From assembly GCA_017527905.1 (NCBI GenBank), contig JAFXPK010000041.1, forward strand, positions 37,153-101,152: a stretch of DNA of 64,000 nucleotides, written 5' to 3'. Positions within the stretch are counted from its first letter, which is position 1, and each line of letters starts with the position of its first letter. Both the position numbers and the translations under genes were made by a program. Shown here one piece after another: positions 25,801 through 32,197 of the stretch. The notes below the pieces were generated by a model. The model was given only the letters and a program-made list of their open reading frames with translations, was not told the origin of the DNA and ran no database searches. The DNA comes from Paludibacteraceae bacterium. Lineage in GTDB: Bacteria > Bacteroidota > Bacteroidia > Bacteroidales > Paludibacteraceae.

Positions 25801-27410
25801 AGCGCAAGAACATGAGACTGAAGGCGGGAAGCAAGACACGTATCAGCCACCGATTAGGATCCCTGAAAGTAAAAGTATCCGTCAAGGACACGGCAGGGAA
25901 AGAGATACCAGTGAAGGTATCCGCCATAGACGCGAACGTCATCAACGTCACCAGCAACGTGGATGTGAACAACGTGACGTTGGTCGTAACCGCCGACAAC
26001 AGGGGTGAAAAAGGAGCCTACAAAGCGCTCGAATACACGGCCAGATTCCTCATGATGGTACGGAACATCAGTTTCAACTACCGACATGGAGATGTACTCG
26101 AAATCGGAGGCTACAAGCCGTCAAGCGGATTCCTCGGGCAAGACTACGACAACCCTGGGCATGACTTCACATTCGGATTCTTCAACACCGACAAGTTCAT
26201 CCACAAGGCATACGAGCAAGACTCACTGCTGCTCATGGACGATAGAATCACAACCCCTATCGTGAGATCCATCACACAAAATCTCACCGCCAAAGCGCAA
26301 ATCGAGCCGTTGCCAAACCTTAAGATAGACCTGAACGCATCATGGATGAAGAACAACCAGGATGAGATCTATTACATGTATGGATACTCGGACGACTGGA
26401 ACATGAAGGAGTTCTCGGGCTCCTACTCCAGGACTTGCCTCTCCATCCGCACATCGTTCATTTCCAACAGCGCCAATTCGGAGGTGTTCAAGGACTTCCT
26501 ACGCGACAGGAATATCATTCAGAGCAGGATATACAAGCAAGTGGGCGAGATGAACAGCAATGGAAAGGTGAACTACGTGAATCCAAGTGGCGCCGACGTG
26601 CTCATCCCTGCCTTCTACGCCGCATATATGCAGAAGGATGCGAAGTCTGTGGATCTGAAGTACGTTCCAAGCGGAAACTTCAAGAGCATGATGACCTCCC
26701 TCATCCCGAACTGGAAAATAACCTGCAGTTCGCTGATGCGCCTCGAACCAATAAAGAAATCATTCAAGTCGTTCAACGTGAACCATTCATACAAGAGCAC
26801 CTATAGCCTAGGTCCTTACGGTTCGCTCTTGGAATGGACAAACAACCTTTACGGAAGCGACTACTACGGAACCAGCGGAGAGTATGAGGACTTCAACAAC
26901 GTCACCTCAAAATATGACGTGTCATCCGTTAGCATCAACGAGCAGTTCTCCCCTCTCATCGGTATAGACGCAAGCCTGAAGAACAGCTTAAGCCTGAAGT
27001 GCGAGTTCAAACGGTCACGCAATGTCCAATTGGATATCCCTGGCAACCAAATACTCGAATCATCCAGCAAAGAGTTGGTAATCGGTTCAGGATACCGTTT
27101 CGATGACATAGGCATGATCATCAACCTCGGCAAACAACAGAAGAAGATAAAGAACGACTTGAACGTAAGAGGCGATTTGTCCTTCAAGAACACCGACGCA
27201 TACATACGTATCATCGACGAGGCATTCTCCCAACTGAGTAGCGGTCTACGTGCCCTTTCTCTCAAGCTATCCGCAGACTATGTCTTCAGCGAGAGAATGA
27301 ACATCAAGCTCTACTTCGACTGCAAGTCAAGCACGCCAAAAGTATCGGAGGGATTCCCGATCATCACCACGGATTTCGGTATCGCCTTTAAGATCAACTT
27401 GACGAGATAG
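19884..27410 (+). CDS. sprA: T9SS outer-membrane translocon SprA/Sov
   Basis: 2508 residues, the size expected for SprA/Sov (roughly 2400-2500), the giant single-chain beta-barrel through which T9SS cargo crosses the outer membrane. A signal peptide ends near FSAFAQ (about 26). The family features I recognise include the early GGVQLKTQGSVELPFGI region (near 170), YRTKVGEMEI, the FEGTESSINIKNPTSW segment (near 835) and long alternating beta-strand sequence to the end. A Lys/Thr/Ser-rich segment (near 1945-1975) interrupts the barrel, probably a periplasmic or surface loop. The start is a TTG at 19884: no ATG occurs between it and the ruvA stop in the same frame, and the signal peptide begins there. 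A terminator follows at 27464. Confidence 0.93.
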   Translation: MKKLNRHNIFIAASLCGILAFSAFAQGDGNISLPRPSDRKPTLADPQEDTTSLRYPIKEQEIITYDDLNRKSAMDLSTPSNINTDVEYDPESGFYIYRTKVGEMEITTPFVLSEDEYRDQALKESMNKYWSEKAKTNTEGGNKITPSEIQIGLGKQGEKIFGPGGVQLKTQGSVELPFGISITKRKNPAISERNRKNAAFDFDCKVQLSATGNVGDKVNFNLNYNTEATFNADQKLINLGYKGDEDDILQLVEAGNVKLPLSSSLISGSTDLFGFRTDLQFGKLKVSAIFSQQESDRKSISTQGAQTTDFEIKASQYEENRHFFLSTYFYDHYDEWAKNAPNPQSGIVINKVEIWTTNSTNSSSNNVTMRNIIAVRDLAETYDSDGKSESWPSNDNGQVYRAINANKALRDIQTASNEMSNLTIDGQDYQSAKEYEILNNAKMLRESEYTLNSELGYISLKSNVSSDNIVAVAFEYTQGGKTYKVGELTTSTTDTAKTSTKNLFVKLIKGSTPAPQNKRLWNLAMKNIYSLGAYNVQEENFKVEVKYYYQSDSTTQYLNYIPALGNKNLLRVLNMDRLNKRLNAMPDGYFDFIKGYTVDPTTGRIIFLSTRPFDTGIKNGYNNMAGVEKFTYPELYDSTLTVAKEYTEKNKYLITGKYSSSSGSEIRLGATNVARGSVRVTAGGRTLVEGTGYTVDYNLGIVKILDEIALSSNSPINVSLESESFFNTQRKSLIGTNMEYEFSDKFTLGGTLLHMTEKPLTQKVSLGNEPISNTIWGMNGTFKSDWQWLTSAIDKIPLIDAKAPSSIALSGEFAQLIPGHSKAVDQDNAGTSYIDDFEGTESSINIKNPTSWVLASTPKITSGPLMSKHFIRENDSYWSQQLSPTDLINIGYGLNRAHLAWYYIDQIFTSTSSNTPDHIRKDKNQLSNHYIRQVDEREIYQDKDPISGESTTMQTLHLHYYPKERGQYNLDISGMGTDGYLTNPEDRWAGIMRKLDNTNFETSNVEYLEFWMMDPFVYPDMNTTSGQLVINLGNMSEDILKDGRKAFENGLPTSNNNAAIDTTIWGRVPRLTALTNSFDNANLNQQDLGLDGLSNSEEFLFPNSYSKYNREVSNKVNATAKQRWDAESFSPLNDPAGDNYHYFRGGDYDDREANIFDRYKYYNGTDGNSTATNDKFTSTATTSPDAEDLNGDNTLNESEQYFEYIVNIDKSVFQNEAEWEENFITNMVESPVELKNGEREEIKWYQFRIPIKTTKKRAEGGISDFRSIRYIRMYMTGFQEEEHLRFAELQLVRTDWRIYEKNDRLVDNSIYAKLRGTGKIDISSVCYEKDQRKKPVGYKLPPGIKQTIDPSQSQIREENEQSMVLRIDSLEPNDVRAVYKTAALDTRQYKRFKMFVHAEEYIDGEDIPDNRIYAFVRFGSDFTENYYEYKIPLKMTQAGAINANEIWPRENNFDFAFEQLTNLKLERDRKKVSGQAKYNEVYTKMDGHNTMAVIGSPSFGDITSMMIGIINEDNVTHNAEIWVNEMRMSGYDEDGGWAAVANLGIVFSDLGSFSLGGQIETVGFGNIEDNVMERNQDDFYEYNLAAAVQLGKFFPEKAKVNMPFSYTRTHQRTSPKYDPMNTDVELKKTLDNYDSDAIRDSIKEMSQTNKIYKSYALNNVRVGITSKKPMPYDPANFSFSLGYNKSEEINPETEYENIQNYKGMFNYVYSINPKPVEPFKKAKMFKSQHMKLFRDFNFYYVPKNIAFGTSMTRYYEEAQLRNYMQPIVKDTTFQYMTFDKNWQWDRTSDIKWDLTRNLKLSFSTATNSEINETISSDDEDGDRLVNIPINKQYLDDIGYIDWYDKWKDTVWHSIKHFGEPVSYEQKFNITYNVPINKLPHLDWITSNASYSAYYQWSKGTVLVLGQAPVTGNIIENQRNWNGDIRFNFETLYNKFPHLKEINKKYSKTTSTTSTKKKDAKADKKEEEKPKSYERKNMRLKAGSKTRISHRLGSLKVKVSVKDTAGKEIPVKVSAIDANVINVTSNVDVNNVTLVVTADNRGEKGAYKALEYTARFLMMVRNISFNYRHGDVLEIGGYKPSSGFLGQDYDNPGHDFTFGFFNTDKFIHKAYEQDSLLLMDDRITTPIVRSITQNLTAKAQIEPLPNLKIDLNASWMKNNQDEIYYMYGYSDDWNMKEFSGSYSRTCLSIRTSFISNSANSEVFKDFLRDRNIIQSRIYKQVGEMNSNGKVNYVNPSGADVLIPAFYAAYMQKDAKSVDLKYVPSGNFKSMMTSLIPNWKITCSSLMRLEPIKKSFKSFNVNHSYKSTYSLGPYGSLLEWTNNLYGSDYYGTSGEYEDFNNVTSKYDVSSVSINEQFSPLIGIDASLKNSLSLKCEFKRSRNVQLDIPGNQILESSSKELVIGSGYRFDDIGMIINLGKQQKKIKNDLNVRGDLSFKNTDAYIRIIDEAFSQLSSGLRALSLKLSADYVFSERMNIKLYFDCKSSTPKVSEGFPIITTDFGIAFKINLTR

Positions 27411-27436
27411 CAGATGATAACAGATTCCGAGGCGTC

Positions 27437-27452
27437 AGTTCGACGTCGTCAA
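27437..27452 (-). repeat. Partial copy of the 24-base dispersed element
   Basis: AGTTCGACGTCGTCAA matches the last 16 bases of the reverse-oriented element. It lies 26 bases after the sprA stop; the other third of the element is not conserved. Confidence 0.55.
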
Positions 27453-27463
27453 TGAAGAAATAC

Positions 27464-27492
27464 GGGGATGTCAGATGGCATCCCCTTTCTTT
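27464..27492 (+). terminator. sprA terminator
   Basis: GGGGATG (27464-27470) pairs with CATCCCC (27479-27485), followed by TTTCTTTG. It lies 53 bases after the sprA stop, just beyond the partial repeat. Confidence 0.7.
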
Positions 27493-27574
27493 GTCCCATC
27501 ACTCACCTCCTAGACAAGCGAAGGCACCTCACAATACAAATACACAAAAAACGACGAAACTTCCATAAAATATA

Positions 27575-27605
27575 TTTGGAATATTGAGAAATTAATCTAC
27601 ATTTG
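27575..27605 (+). promoter_or_regulatory. Canonical Bacteroidetes promoter
   Basis: TTTG (27575-27578), exactly 19 bases, then TACATTTG (27598-27605). It would start transcription near 27612 and give the 27726 gene a leader of about 115 bases. Confidence 0.75.
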
Positions 27606-27663
27606 TGTTGATAATCTATAAAATCATTTAAAAGAGTAAAAAAGGTAATAGTATTAAACGTAA

Positions 27664-27699
27664 GGTGGCAGGACACCCTGTCATGCCCCACCTGTGGGG
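27664..27699 (+). promoter_or_regulatory. Leader with two competing hairpins
   Basis: GGTGG (27664-27668) can pair with CCACC (27688-27692), with CAGG/CCTG nested inside. The same CCCCA (27686-27690) can instead pair with TGGGG (27695-27699). The two structures exclude each other, as in attenuators or riboswitch-like leaders. A purine-rich stretch (AAAGGAAGGAG) follows before the start codon. No known riboswitch family recognised. Confidence 0.4.
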
Positions 27700-27725
27700 A
27701 AAAACAAAGGAAGGAGACACAACAA

Positions 27726-28661
27726 ATGAGTTCAGCATTAAAAGAATTAAACGAGACATTAGGATTCAAGAGCAACGATGTTTTCTTGTACGGATTTCAA
27801 CAAAACACATTCGTGATCATACACGAGGATGAGAATAACAAGATATGCGTATCGATAAAATTTCCAATCGAGCTTGACGAAAGCGACATAGAGAGGATTA
27901 AATCTTGGGAGAAAGACGGATATGCGAAGAAGGTCGAAAAAGATACAGACGACGGAACCAGCATGGACCTCGAATTCAAATCCTCCAATAAAGACAAAAT
28001 CAAAGAAGTATTAGAGGACATCTCAGGGTACACCGCAGAGAAATACCCTGAAGCTAAAATCCAATGCTACGGGAAGGATTGTACGGAAGACACGAACATA
28101 GACATATACGAACTGAGTGGTGTTCCTGTCCCTCTATGCGAGAAATGCGCCAAGGAGTTGGAGAAAGATTTCGAAAAGGCCAACATAGAGGAGGAAGCTG
28201 CACCGGGGAATTACCTTCGCGGATTTTTGGGAGCATCCCTTTTCTCCATACCAGGCATACTGGTATCCTTCATATTCATCATGTTAGGGAAAATCGCGGC
28301 CATCGCAGGATTCGTCTACTACTTCCTTGCACTCAAGGGATATTCCTGGGCAAAAGGAAAATTAGACAAGATCGGAGTCCTGATCATTTCCGTCACGAGC
28401 CTTCTGTTCGTCGTTATCGGAACATACATAAGCGTCATAGCCGACATAGCATTCGAGTTAAAAAAGGACGAAGAATTTGCGGGCGAACCTATGTCTAATT
28501 TGTTTTTATACGCATATGCGTACGCACAAGTGCCTGAGATCGCAAGCGTCATCAAAAAAGACATCTATTTGGCGTTGCTCGTATGCGGAATCTGTATTGT
28601 TCTATACGCTTTCCAAGCCTTCAAATCGGCAGGACAGAAATTAACAATCAAGAAAGGATAG
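27726..28661 (+). CDS. Unknown membrane protein with cytoplasmic zinc-ribbon-like domain
   Basis: 311 residues, no signal peptide. The N-terminal soluble domain (about 1-115) is acidic and charged. A Cys4 pattern follows: CYGKDC (near 116-121) and CEKCAKE (near 138-144), fitting a treble-clef or zinc ribbon. Then come about four membrane helices (about 165-310), with an insertion rich in acidic and Tyr/Ala residues before the last one. I do not recognise the family. It is a single-gene unit with its own canonical promoter and structured leader. Confidence 0.75.
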   Translation: MSSALKELNETLGFKSNDVFLYGFQQNTFVIIHEDENNKICVSIKFPIELDESDIERIKSWEKDGYAKKVEKDTDDGTSMDLEFKSSNKDKIKEVLEDISGYTAEKYPEAKIQCYGKDCTEDTNIDIYELSGVPVPLCEKCAKELEKDFEKANIEEEAAPGNYLRGFLGASLFSIPGILVSFIFIMLGKIAAIAGFVYYFLALKGYSWAKGKLDKIGVLIISVTSLLFVVIGTYISVIADIAFELKKDEEFAGEPMSNLFLYAYAYAQVPEIASVIKKDIYLALLVCGICIVLYAFQAFKSAGQKLTIKKG

Positions 28662-28684
28662 GTAATTTTGAATTATGAATTCTT

Positions 28685-28708
28685 GAAACGATAGTTCGAC
28701 GAGGTCAA
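28685..28708 (-). repeat. 24-base dispersed element, copy 4
   Basis: Reverse orientation, variable bases CT read on the minus strand. It starts 23 bases after the stop of the 27726 gene, with AATTTTGAATTATGAATTC arms upstream and CAATTC downstream. Confidence 0.8.
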
Positions 28709-28720
28709 TTCAAAAAAAAC

Positions 28721-28764
28721 AGGGCATCATCGCAAGTTCTTTTGCAATGATGCCCTCATTTTTG
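28721..28764. terminator. Terminator hairpin between convergent genes
   Basis: GGGCATCATCGCAA (28722-28735) pairs with TTGCAATGATGCCC (28742-28755) with one mismatch, flanked by an A run upstream and TCATTTTT downstream. It can serve both the 27726 gene and the convergent DUF4349 gene. Confidence 0.8.
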
Positions 28765-28823
28765 CGCCACACACATTCCCTAAGACGGACGACAACGCAT
28801 GTCGGAAGGGAACGGCAAGCTAT

Positions 28824-29747
28824 TTATTTTCCCGCCTTCTTCTTTCTTCTATGCTTGATGAAGAAATAGACTCCCGCAGAAAGTGCGAGCGTCAAAGGCC
28901 ACAATTTCAGTAAGATAAGGAAGAAATGGCCTAAACCGGTCCAACCAGACTTGAGGTTATCCCAAATTTGAGAGAACACCCCAGCATTCCCCTCCTTTGC
29001 GGCCACCGACTCACTCGACATAATATCAAGCTCGACCGTGCTATAGAACACACGATTGTCGATCCTCTTCATCTGTGTCGCCGCCAAGTCGGATTCCTCC
29101 TGGATATTATCGAGTTGCTTCTGTATTTCAAGGATCTCAGAAACGCTATTGGCCCGTTTCATTAATTCCCTATAACGCTCAAGAGCCGCATCCTTAGATT
29201 TCTTGCGGGATAGGTTATCATAATACGATGCGCTCAAGTCCGTCACGGCAATCGACTTCCTCGTAATCTCGCCTGACGTACCCGAAGAAATAGAATCCAA
29301 GAAGAGGTCCAGTTTGGAGGTCGGGACACGCAATAAGAGGGAATAGCCTTTCCCCACGACATGTTTTTCCTCATTCCAACTATCATAATTCGGCATATTT
29401 TTCCCGAACCGTTCCTTTTCCGAATACCCTCCGCAAAATTTAAGCAATCTGTCAATCATCCGTTTTTCCCTGTCGACAGAATCCGTTACGATGTACAACT
29501 CCACTTTTTTCTCCAATTTCTTCACGAAAGCTTCACCAACAGAGTCTCCGACAATGTCATTTCCAACCGACTGAAGTTCATTCCCTATCAAAGGCATAGG
29601 CTCAGGTTCAGGCTCGTATTCATCACCACTTAAATCTGCTAACTCTTCTTCCTCATATAAAACATTAGCAGCCACTGTCTCAACATCATCTTTGGCGCAT
29701 GCATAGAGCAAAGCAAAAAGAGGGATAAAAAACAAAATCTTTTTCAT
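28824..29747 (-). CDS. DUF4349 lipoprotein
   Basis: 307 residues. A lipoprotein signal peptide ends in LLYAC (Cys near 17), with an acidic stretch and a PEPEPEP segment after it. The DUF4349 domain (about 75-290) includes the paired-strand region ending in GYSLLLRVPTSKLDLFLD, a coiled-coil (about 180-225, EILEIQKQLDNIQEESDLAATQ) and a C-terminal membrane helix (about 275-297) with a basic tail. Having both a lipid anchor and a C-terminal helix is typical of this family. Function is unknown, perhaps envelope stress related. It follows the gamma-carbonic-anhydrase-like gene by 22 bases on the same strand. Confidence 0.88.
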   Translation of the reverse strand: MKKILFFIPLFALLYACAKDDVETVAANVLYEEEELADLSGDEYEPEPEPMPLIGNELQSVGNDIVGDSVGEAFVKKLEKKVELYIVTDSVDREKRMIDRLLKFCGGYSEKERFGKNMPNYDSWNEEKHVVGKGYSLLLRVPTSKLDLFLDSISSGTSGEITRKSIAVTDLSASYYDNLSRKKSKDAALERYRELMKRANSVSEILEIQKQLDNIQEESDLAATQMKRIDNRVFYSTVELDIMSSESVAAKEGNAGVFSQIWDNLKSGWTGLGHFFLILLKLWPLTLALSAGVYFFIKHRRKKKAGK

Positions 29748-29769
29748 AAGGCATTTCTCCTATTCGTTA

Positions 29770-30285
29770 CTATTCCTTATACCAACTAGCATACATCCGA
29801 TAGTTGTTGGAGATCTTATGGATCATCTCCTTGGTCTGTTCCGGTGAGACATCCTTCAGTTTCTTGGCAGGCACGCCCGCATAGAGGCTACCGGGCTCAA
29901 CCACTGTATTAGGCGTGATGAGCGCATTCGCCGCCACGATGGAATTCTCGCCGATCACAGCGCCATCCAAAATGGTGGAGCCCATTCCCACCAAGACGTT
30001 GTCACAGATCTTCGCCCCGTGGATCGTGGCGTTGTGACCCACAGAGACATTGTCGCCTATCTCGATGGTGGACTTCTGATAGAGCGTGTGGAGCACACTG
30101 CCATCCTGTATGTTCACGTTCTTACCGATGCGGATGGAGTTGACATCCCCCCGCAAAACCGTATTGAACCAAATGCTGCAACCCTCACCAATCTCCACAT
30201 CACCAATCACGGTCGCATTCTCCGCCAAGAAAACATCCTCGGCTATCTTAGGGGTAAAGCCCCTCACTGATTTAATCAAAGCCAT
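29770..30285 (-). CDS. Gamma-carbonic-anhydrase-like left-handed beta-helix protein
   Basis: 171 residues from ATG at 30285 (MALIKSVRGFTPK); the longer frame to 30336 adds a hydrophobic stretch not seen in the family. Hexapeptide repeats (ATVIGDVEIG, CSIWFNTVLRGDVNSIRIG, NVNIQDGSVLH) form a left-handed beta-helix trimer. Zinc-ligand histidines fit VSVGHNATIHGAKI. The VRGFTPKI start and LYAGVPAKKLKDVS end match the YrdA/CaiE/PaaY group. Carbonic anhydrase activity has been shown for only some members, so the enzymatic role is uncertain. Confidence 0.9.
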   Translation of the reverse strand: MALIKSVRGFTPKIAEDVFLAENATVIGDVEIGEGCSIWFNTVLRGDVNSIRIGKNVNIQDGSVLHTLYQKSTIEIGDNVSVGHNATIHGAKICDNVLVGMGSTILDGAVIGENSIVAANALITPNTVVEPGSLYAGVPAKKLKDVSPEQTKEMIHKISNNYRMYASWYKE

Positions 30286-30743
30286 AACATAATATTTTAC
30301 GATTAACAAAAGAGGAAGGCACAACCAAGACCACAAAGGATCATTCCTTCCCTATGGTGGGTTCTATAAATTCATTCCGTAGAATCTATGAATCGTTTCG
30401 TAGAGACGCAAAATTTTGCGTCTCTACAATGTGTTTCACACAGACGTAACGCATTGCTGTGGAGACGCAACGTATTGTGCGGAAATGCAATGCCTTGCAT
30501 TTGTTATTGAGACGCAAGGCATTGCGTCTCTACGATGTGTTTCACACAAACGTAACGCATTGCTGCGTATTATTGCAGAAACGCATTGCATCGTTGTGGA
30601 GACGCAACACATTGCATTTGTTATAGAGACGCAAGATTTTGCGTCTCTACGGGGACCGACATGATAAGAATCACCTACAGAAAAATATAGGGAGACGAAT
30701 ATCCCCCTATAATTCTTAACTCTTAATTCTTAACTCTCAACTC
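30286..30743. other. Long intergenic region holding a palindrome array
   Basis: 458 bases without a credible gene; the open frame at 30416-30664 is made entirely of repeat sequence. The palindrome array (30400-30650) is described separately. Downstream, 30710-30748 carries AATTCTTAACTCTTAATTCT-type repeats matching the sequence near 249-275 in reverse. Confidence 0.7.
30400..30650. repeat. Array of three GAGACGCAA/TTGCGTCTC palindromes with direct repeats between
   Basis: Palindrome 1 (30400-30427) is a perfect 28-base inverted repeat, with arms GTAGAGACGCAAAA and its complement. Palindrome 2 (30509-30530) has 9-base arms around GGCA. Palindrome 3 (30624-30649) has 11-base arms around GATT. 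Two spacer copies begin ATGTGTTTCACACA and continue into ACGTAACGCATTGCTG (from about 30429 and 30535). Both end with GTGGAGACGCAAC and TTGCATTTGTTAT just before the next palindrome. Spacing is irregular and spacers are alike, so this is not CRISPR; it looks like a REP/BIME-type mosaic. Confidence 0.85.
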
Positions 30744-32153
30744 TTAATTCTTCTTCGCCTTCCGTTTCACAAGCTCCTCCTCCAAAATCATGTCCAACGT
30801 CTGCATATCGATCTTCTTGGCGATGATCTTCCTGTCCTTGTTCAACAAGTAAACGCCAGGCGTAGCGGAGGTATCATAGAACTCCCAGAAGTAAGACTCG
30901 CGGTAAGGGTCCCACACGTTGATCCAATCCTGCATATGGTTCTTCTCCACGAACTTCATCCACTCGTCGCGGTCCGTCTGCGTGTAGCAAGCGAAGACCT
31001 CGAAGCCCTTGTCCTTCCACTTCGTGTAGACTGAGTCGTGAAGCACCGGGGTAGTCTTCTTACAGTGTCCGCAGGAAGGCTCGAAGAAATAGACCAACAC
31101 ACACTCCGCAGTGATGTCGGATAGTTTCTTCACTCTATTGGTCGAATCGAGCATCGTAAGCATATAAGCCTTGTCGCCCACCAGGTTATAGCGGATCTTC
31201 TTAGCCTCCTTACGGAGAGACTCCACCCAAGCGGAATCCGCCCACTTGGCCTGACCCGTGAAGTAATACTTCTCAGCGAGGCGCAACCAAAGCTTATCCA
31301 TACCCATCATCTTGCTGGAGATACCATAGTTGATCATTTTGCTCGTCATCACCTGGAAGGTGAGCGTGTCGCACTTACTGCGCTCGATCAAATCGATAGC
31401 GGCCTCCGCCAACGTGTCAGGATCCTGCAGCACATGTTTGGAGATGAACCCGTCCACCATGGAAGGGAAGAACGGAGTACGCAAGAAGCGTGGATCGCAC
31501 AGATTTACGTTGTCGAAGTAATGATGCTTGAAATACTGGTAGCGGGTATATGCGCGGATAGAGTCCGGCACCTCGTCAAACGAAGGCGTCTCGACAGGGA
31601 TCGTAGCCTTCACATAGGCGCCAAGGAAATTACCTTTGTTACGATCGATCATATCGTTTTGGTACTTCATCACCTTATCCGTCATCTTGTCGAAGGTATC
31701 ATAGAACTTAGTTGAATCGATTTTCTTATCCTTGTACTGTTTCTGCAGATCGATACGTTCCGTATTCATCTGGATAAGGAATTTCCTCAGATTCTGGAAC
31801 TCAGTACTCTCAGCGGCGCCTGAAACAACCGCCTCGTCAATTTTCGAAGTATCGACGGTGACCTTGATGTTCTGATCCGAACCGACCATCATATCGAAGT
31901 ACTTTTCCGCATTGAAATAGATGATATAGATACCCTCTTCCAACTTATCCTTGCCCGTGAAAGTTCCATTACCCTTTCCGTCCAACTGCAAGGTATCGCG
32001 GGAGTAGGTCTTCCCGTTCATGTGATACGCCAGATAGGCTGGCTCGTTCTTCATGTTCTTCACATTCAGCTGAATCTTATAGCCTGCGCCCACTGCCACG
32101 GAAAATGCAGCGGATAGCGACAATGTCGCCAAAATCATACACAATCTTTTCAT
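30744..32153 (-). CDS. TlpA-like exported thioredoxin-fold protein (DUF5106 type)
   Basis: 469 residues from ATG at 32153 (MKRLCMILATLS), chosen because a clean signal peptide (about 1-22) begins there; the frame opens 16 codons earlier. An N-terminal beta-sandwich (about 25-110) and a helical middle part (about 125-320) precede a thioredoxin domain (about 325-460) with the active site EPSCGHCKK. CGHC is a relatively oxidising, PDI-like active site. Exported Bacteroidetes proteins of this layout are thought to act in periplasmic disulfide or redox chemistry; the substrate is unknown. Last gene of the minus-strand unit with aminopeptidase P. Confidence 0.87.
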   Translation of the reverse strand: MKRLCMILATLSLSAAFSVAVGAGYKIQLNVKNMKNEPAYLAYHMNGKTYSRDTLQLDGKGNGTFTGKDKLEEGIYIIYFNAEKYFDMMVGSDQNIKVTVDTSKIDEAVVSGAAESTEFQNLRKFLIQMNTERIDLQKQYKDKKIDSTKFYDTFDKMTDKVMKYQNDMIDRNKGNFLGAYVKATIPVETPSFDEVPDSIRAYTRYQYFKHHYFDNVNLCDPRFLRTPFFPSMVDGFISKHVLQDPDTLAEAAIDLIERSKCDTLTFQVMTSKMINYGISSKMMGMDKLWLRLAEKYYFTGQAKWADSAWVESLRKEAKKIRYNLVGDKAYMLTMLDSTNRVKKLSDITAECVLVYFFEPSCGHCKKTTPVLHDSVYTKWKDKGFEVFACYTQTDRDEWMKFVEKNHMQDWINVWDPYRESYFWEFYDTSATPGVYLLNKDRKIIAKKIDMQTLDMILEEELVKRKAKKN

Positions 32154-32197
32154 GACTCTAATCCAAAAAATTTTCGCTAAATTAATGAATTTATTTA

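Noticed and set aside
30400..30650. CRISPR array
   Set aside because: Repeats are palindromes of different length with unequal spacing, the spacers are similar to each other, and no cas gene is present.
30416..30664. 82-residue open frame in the palindrome array
   Set aside because: Made entirely of repeat units (repeated ALRC/ALLRI-type patterns from the DNA repeats), so an artefact of the array.
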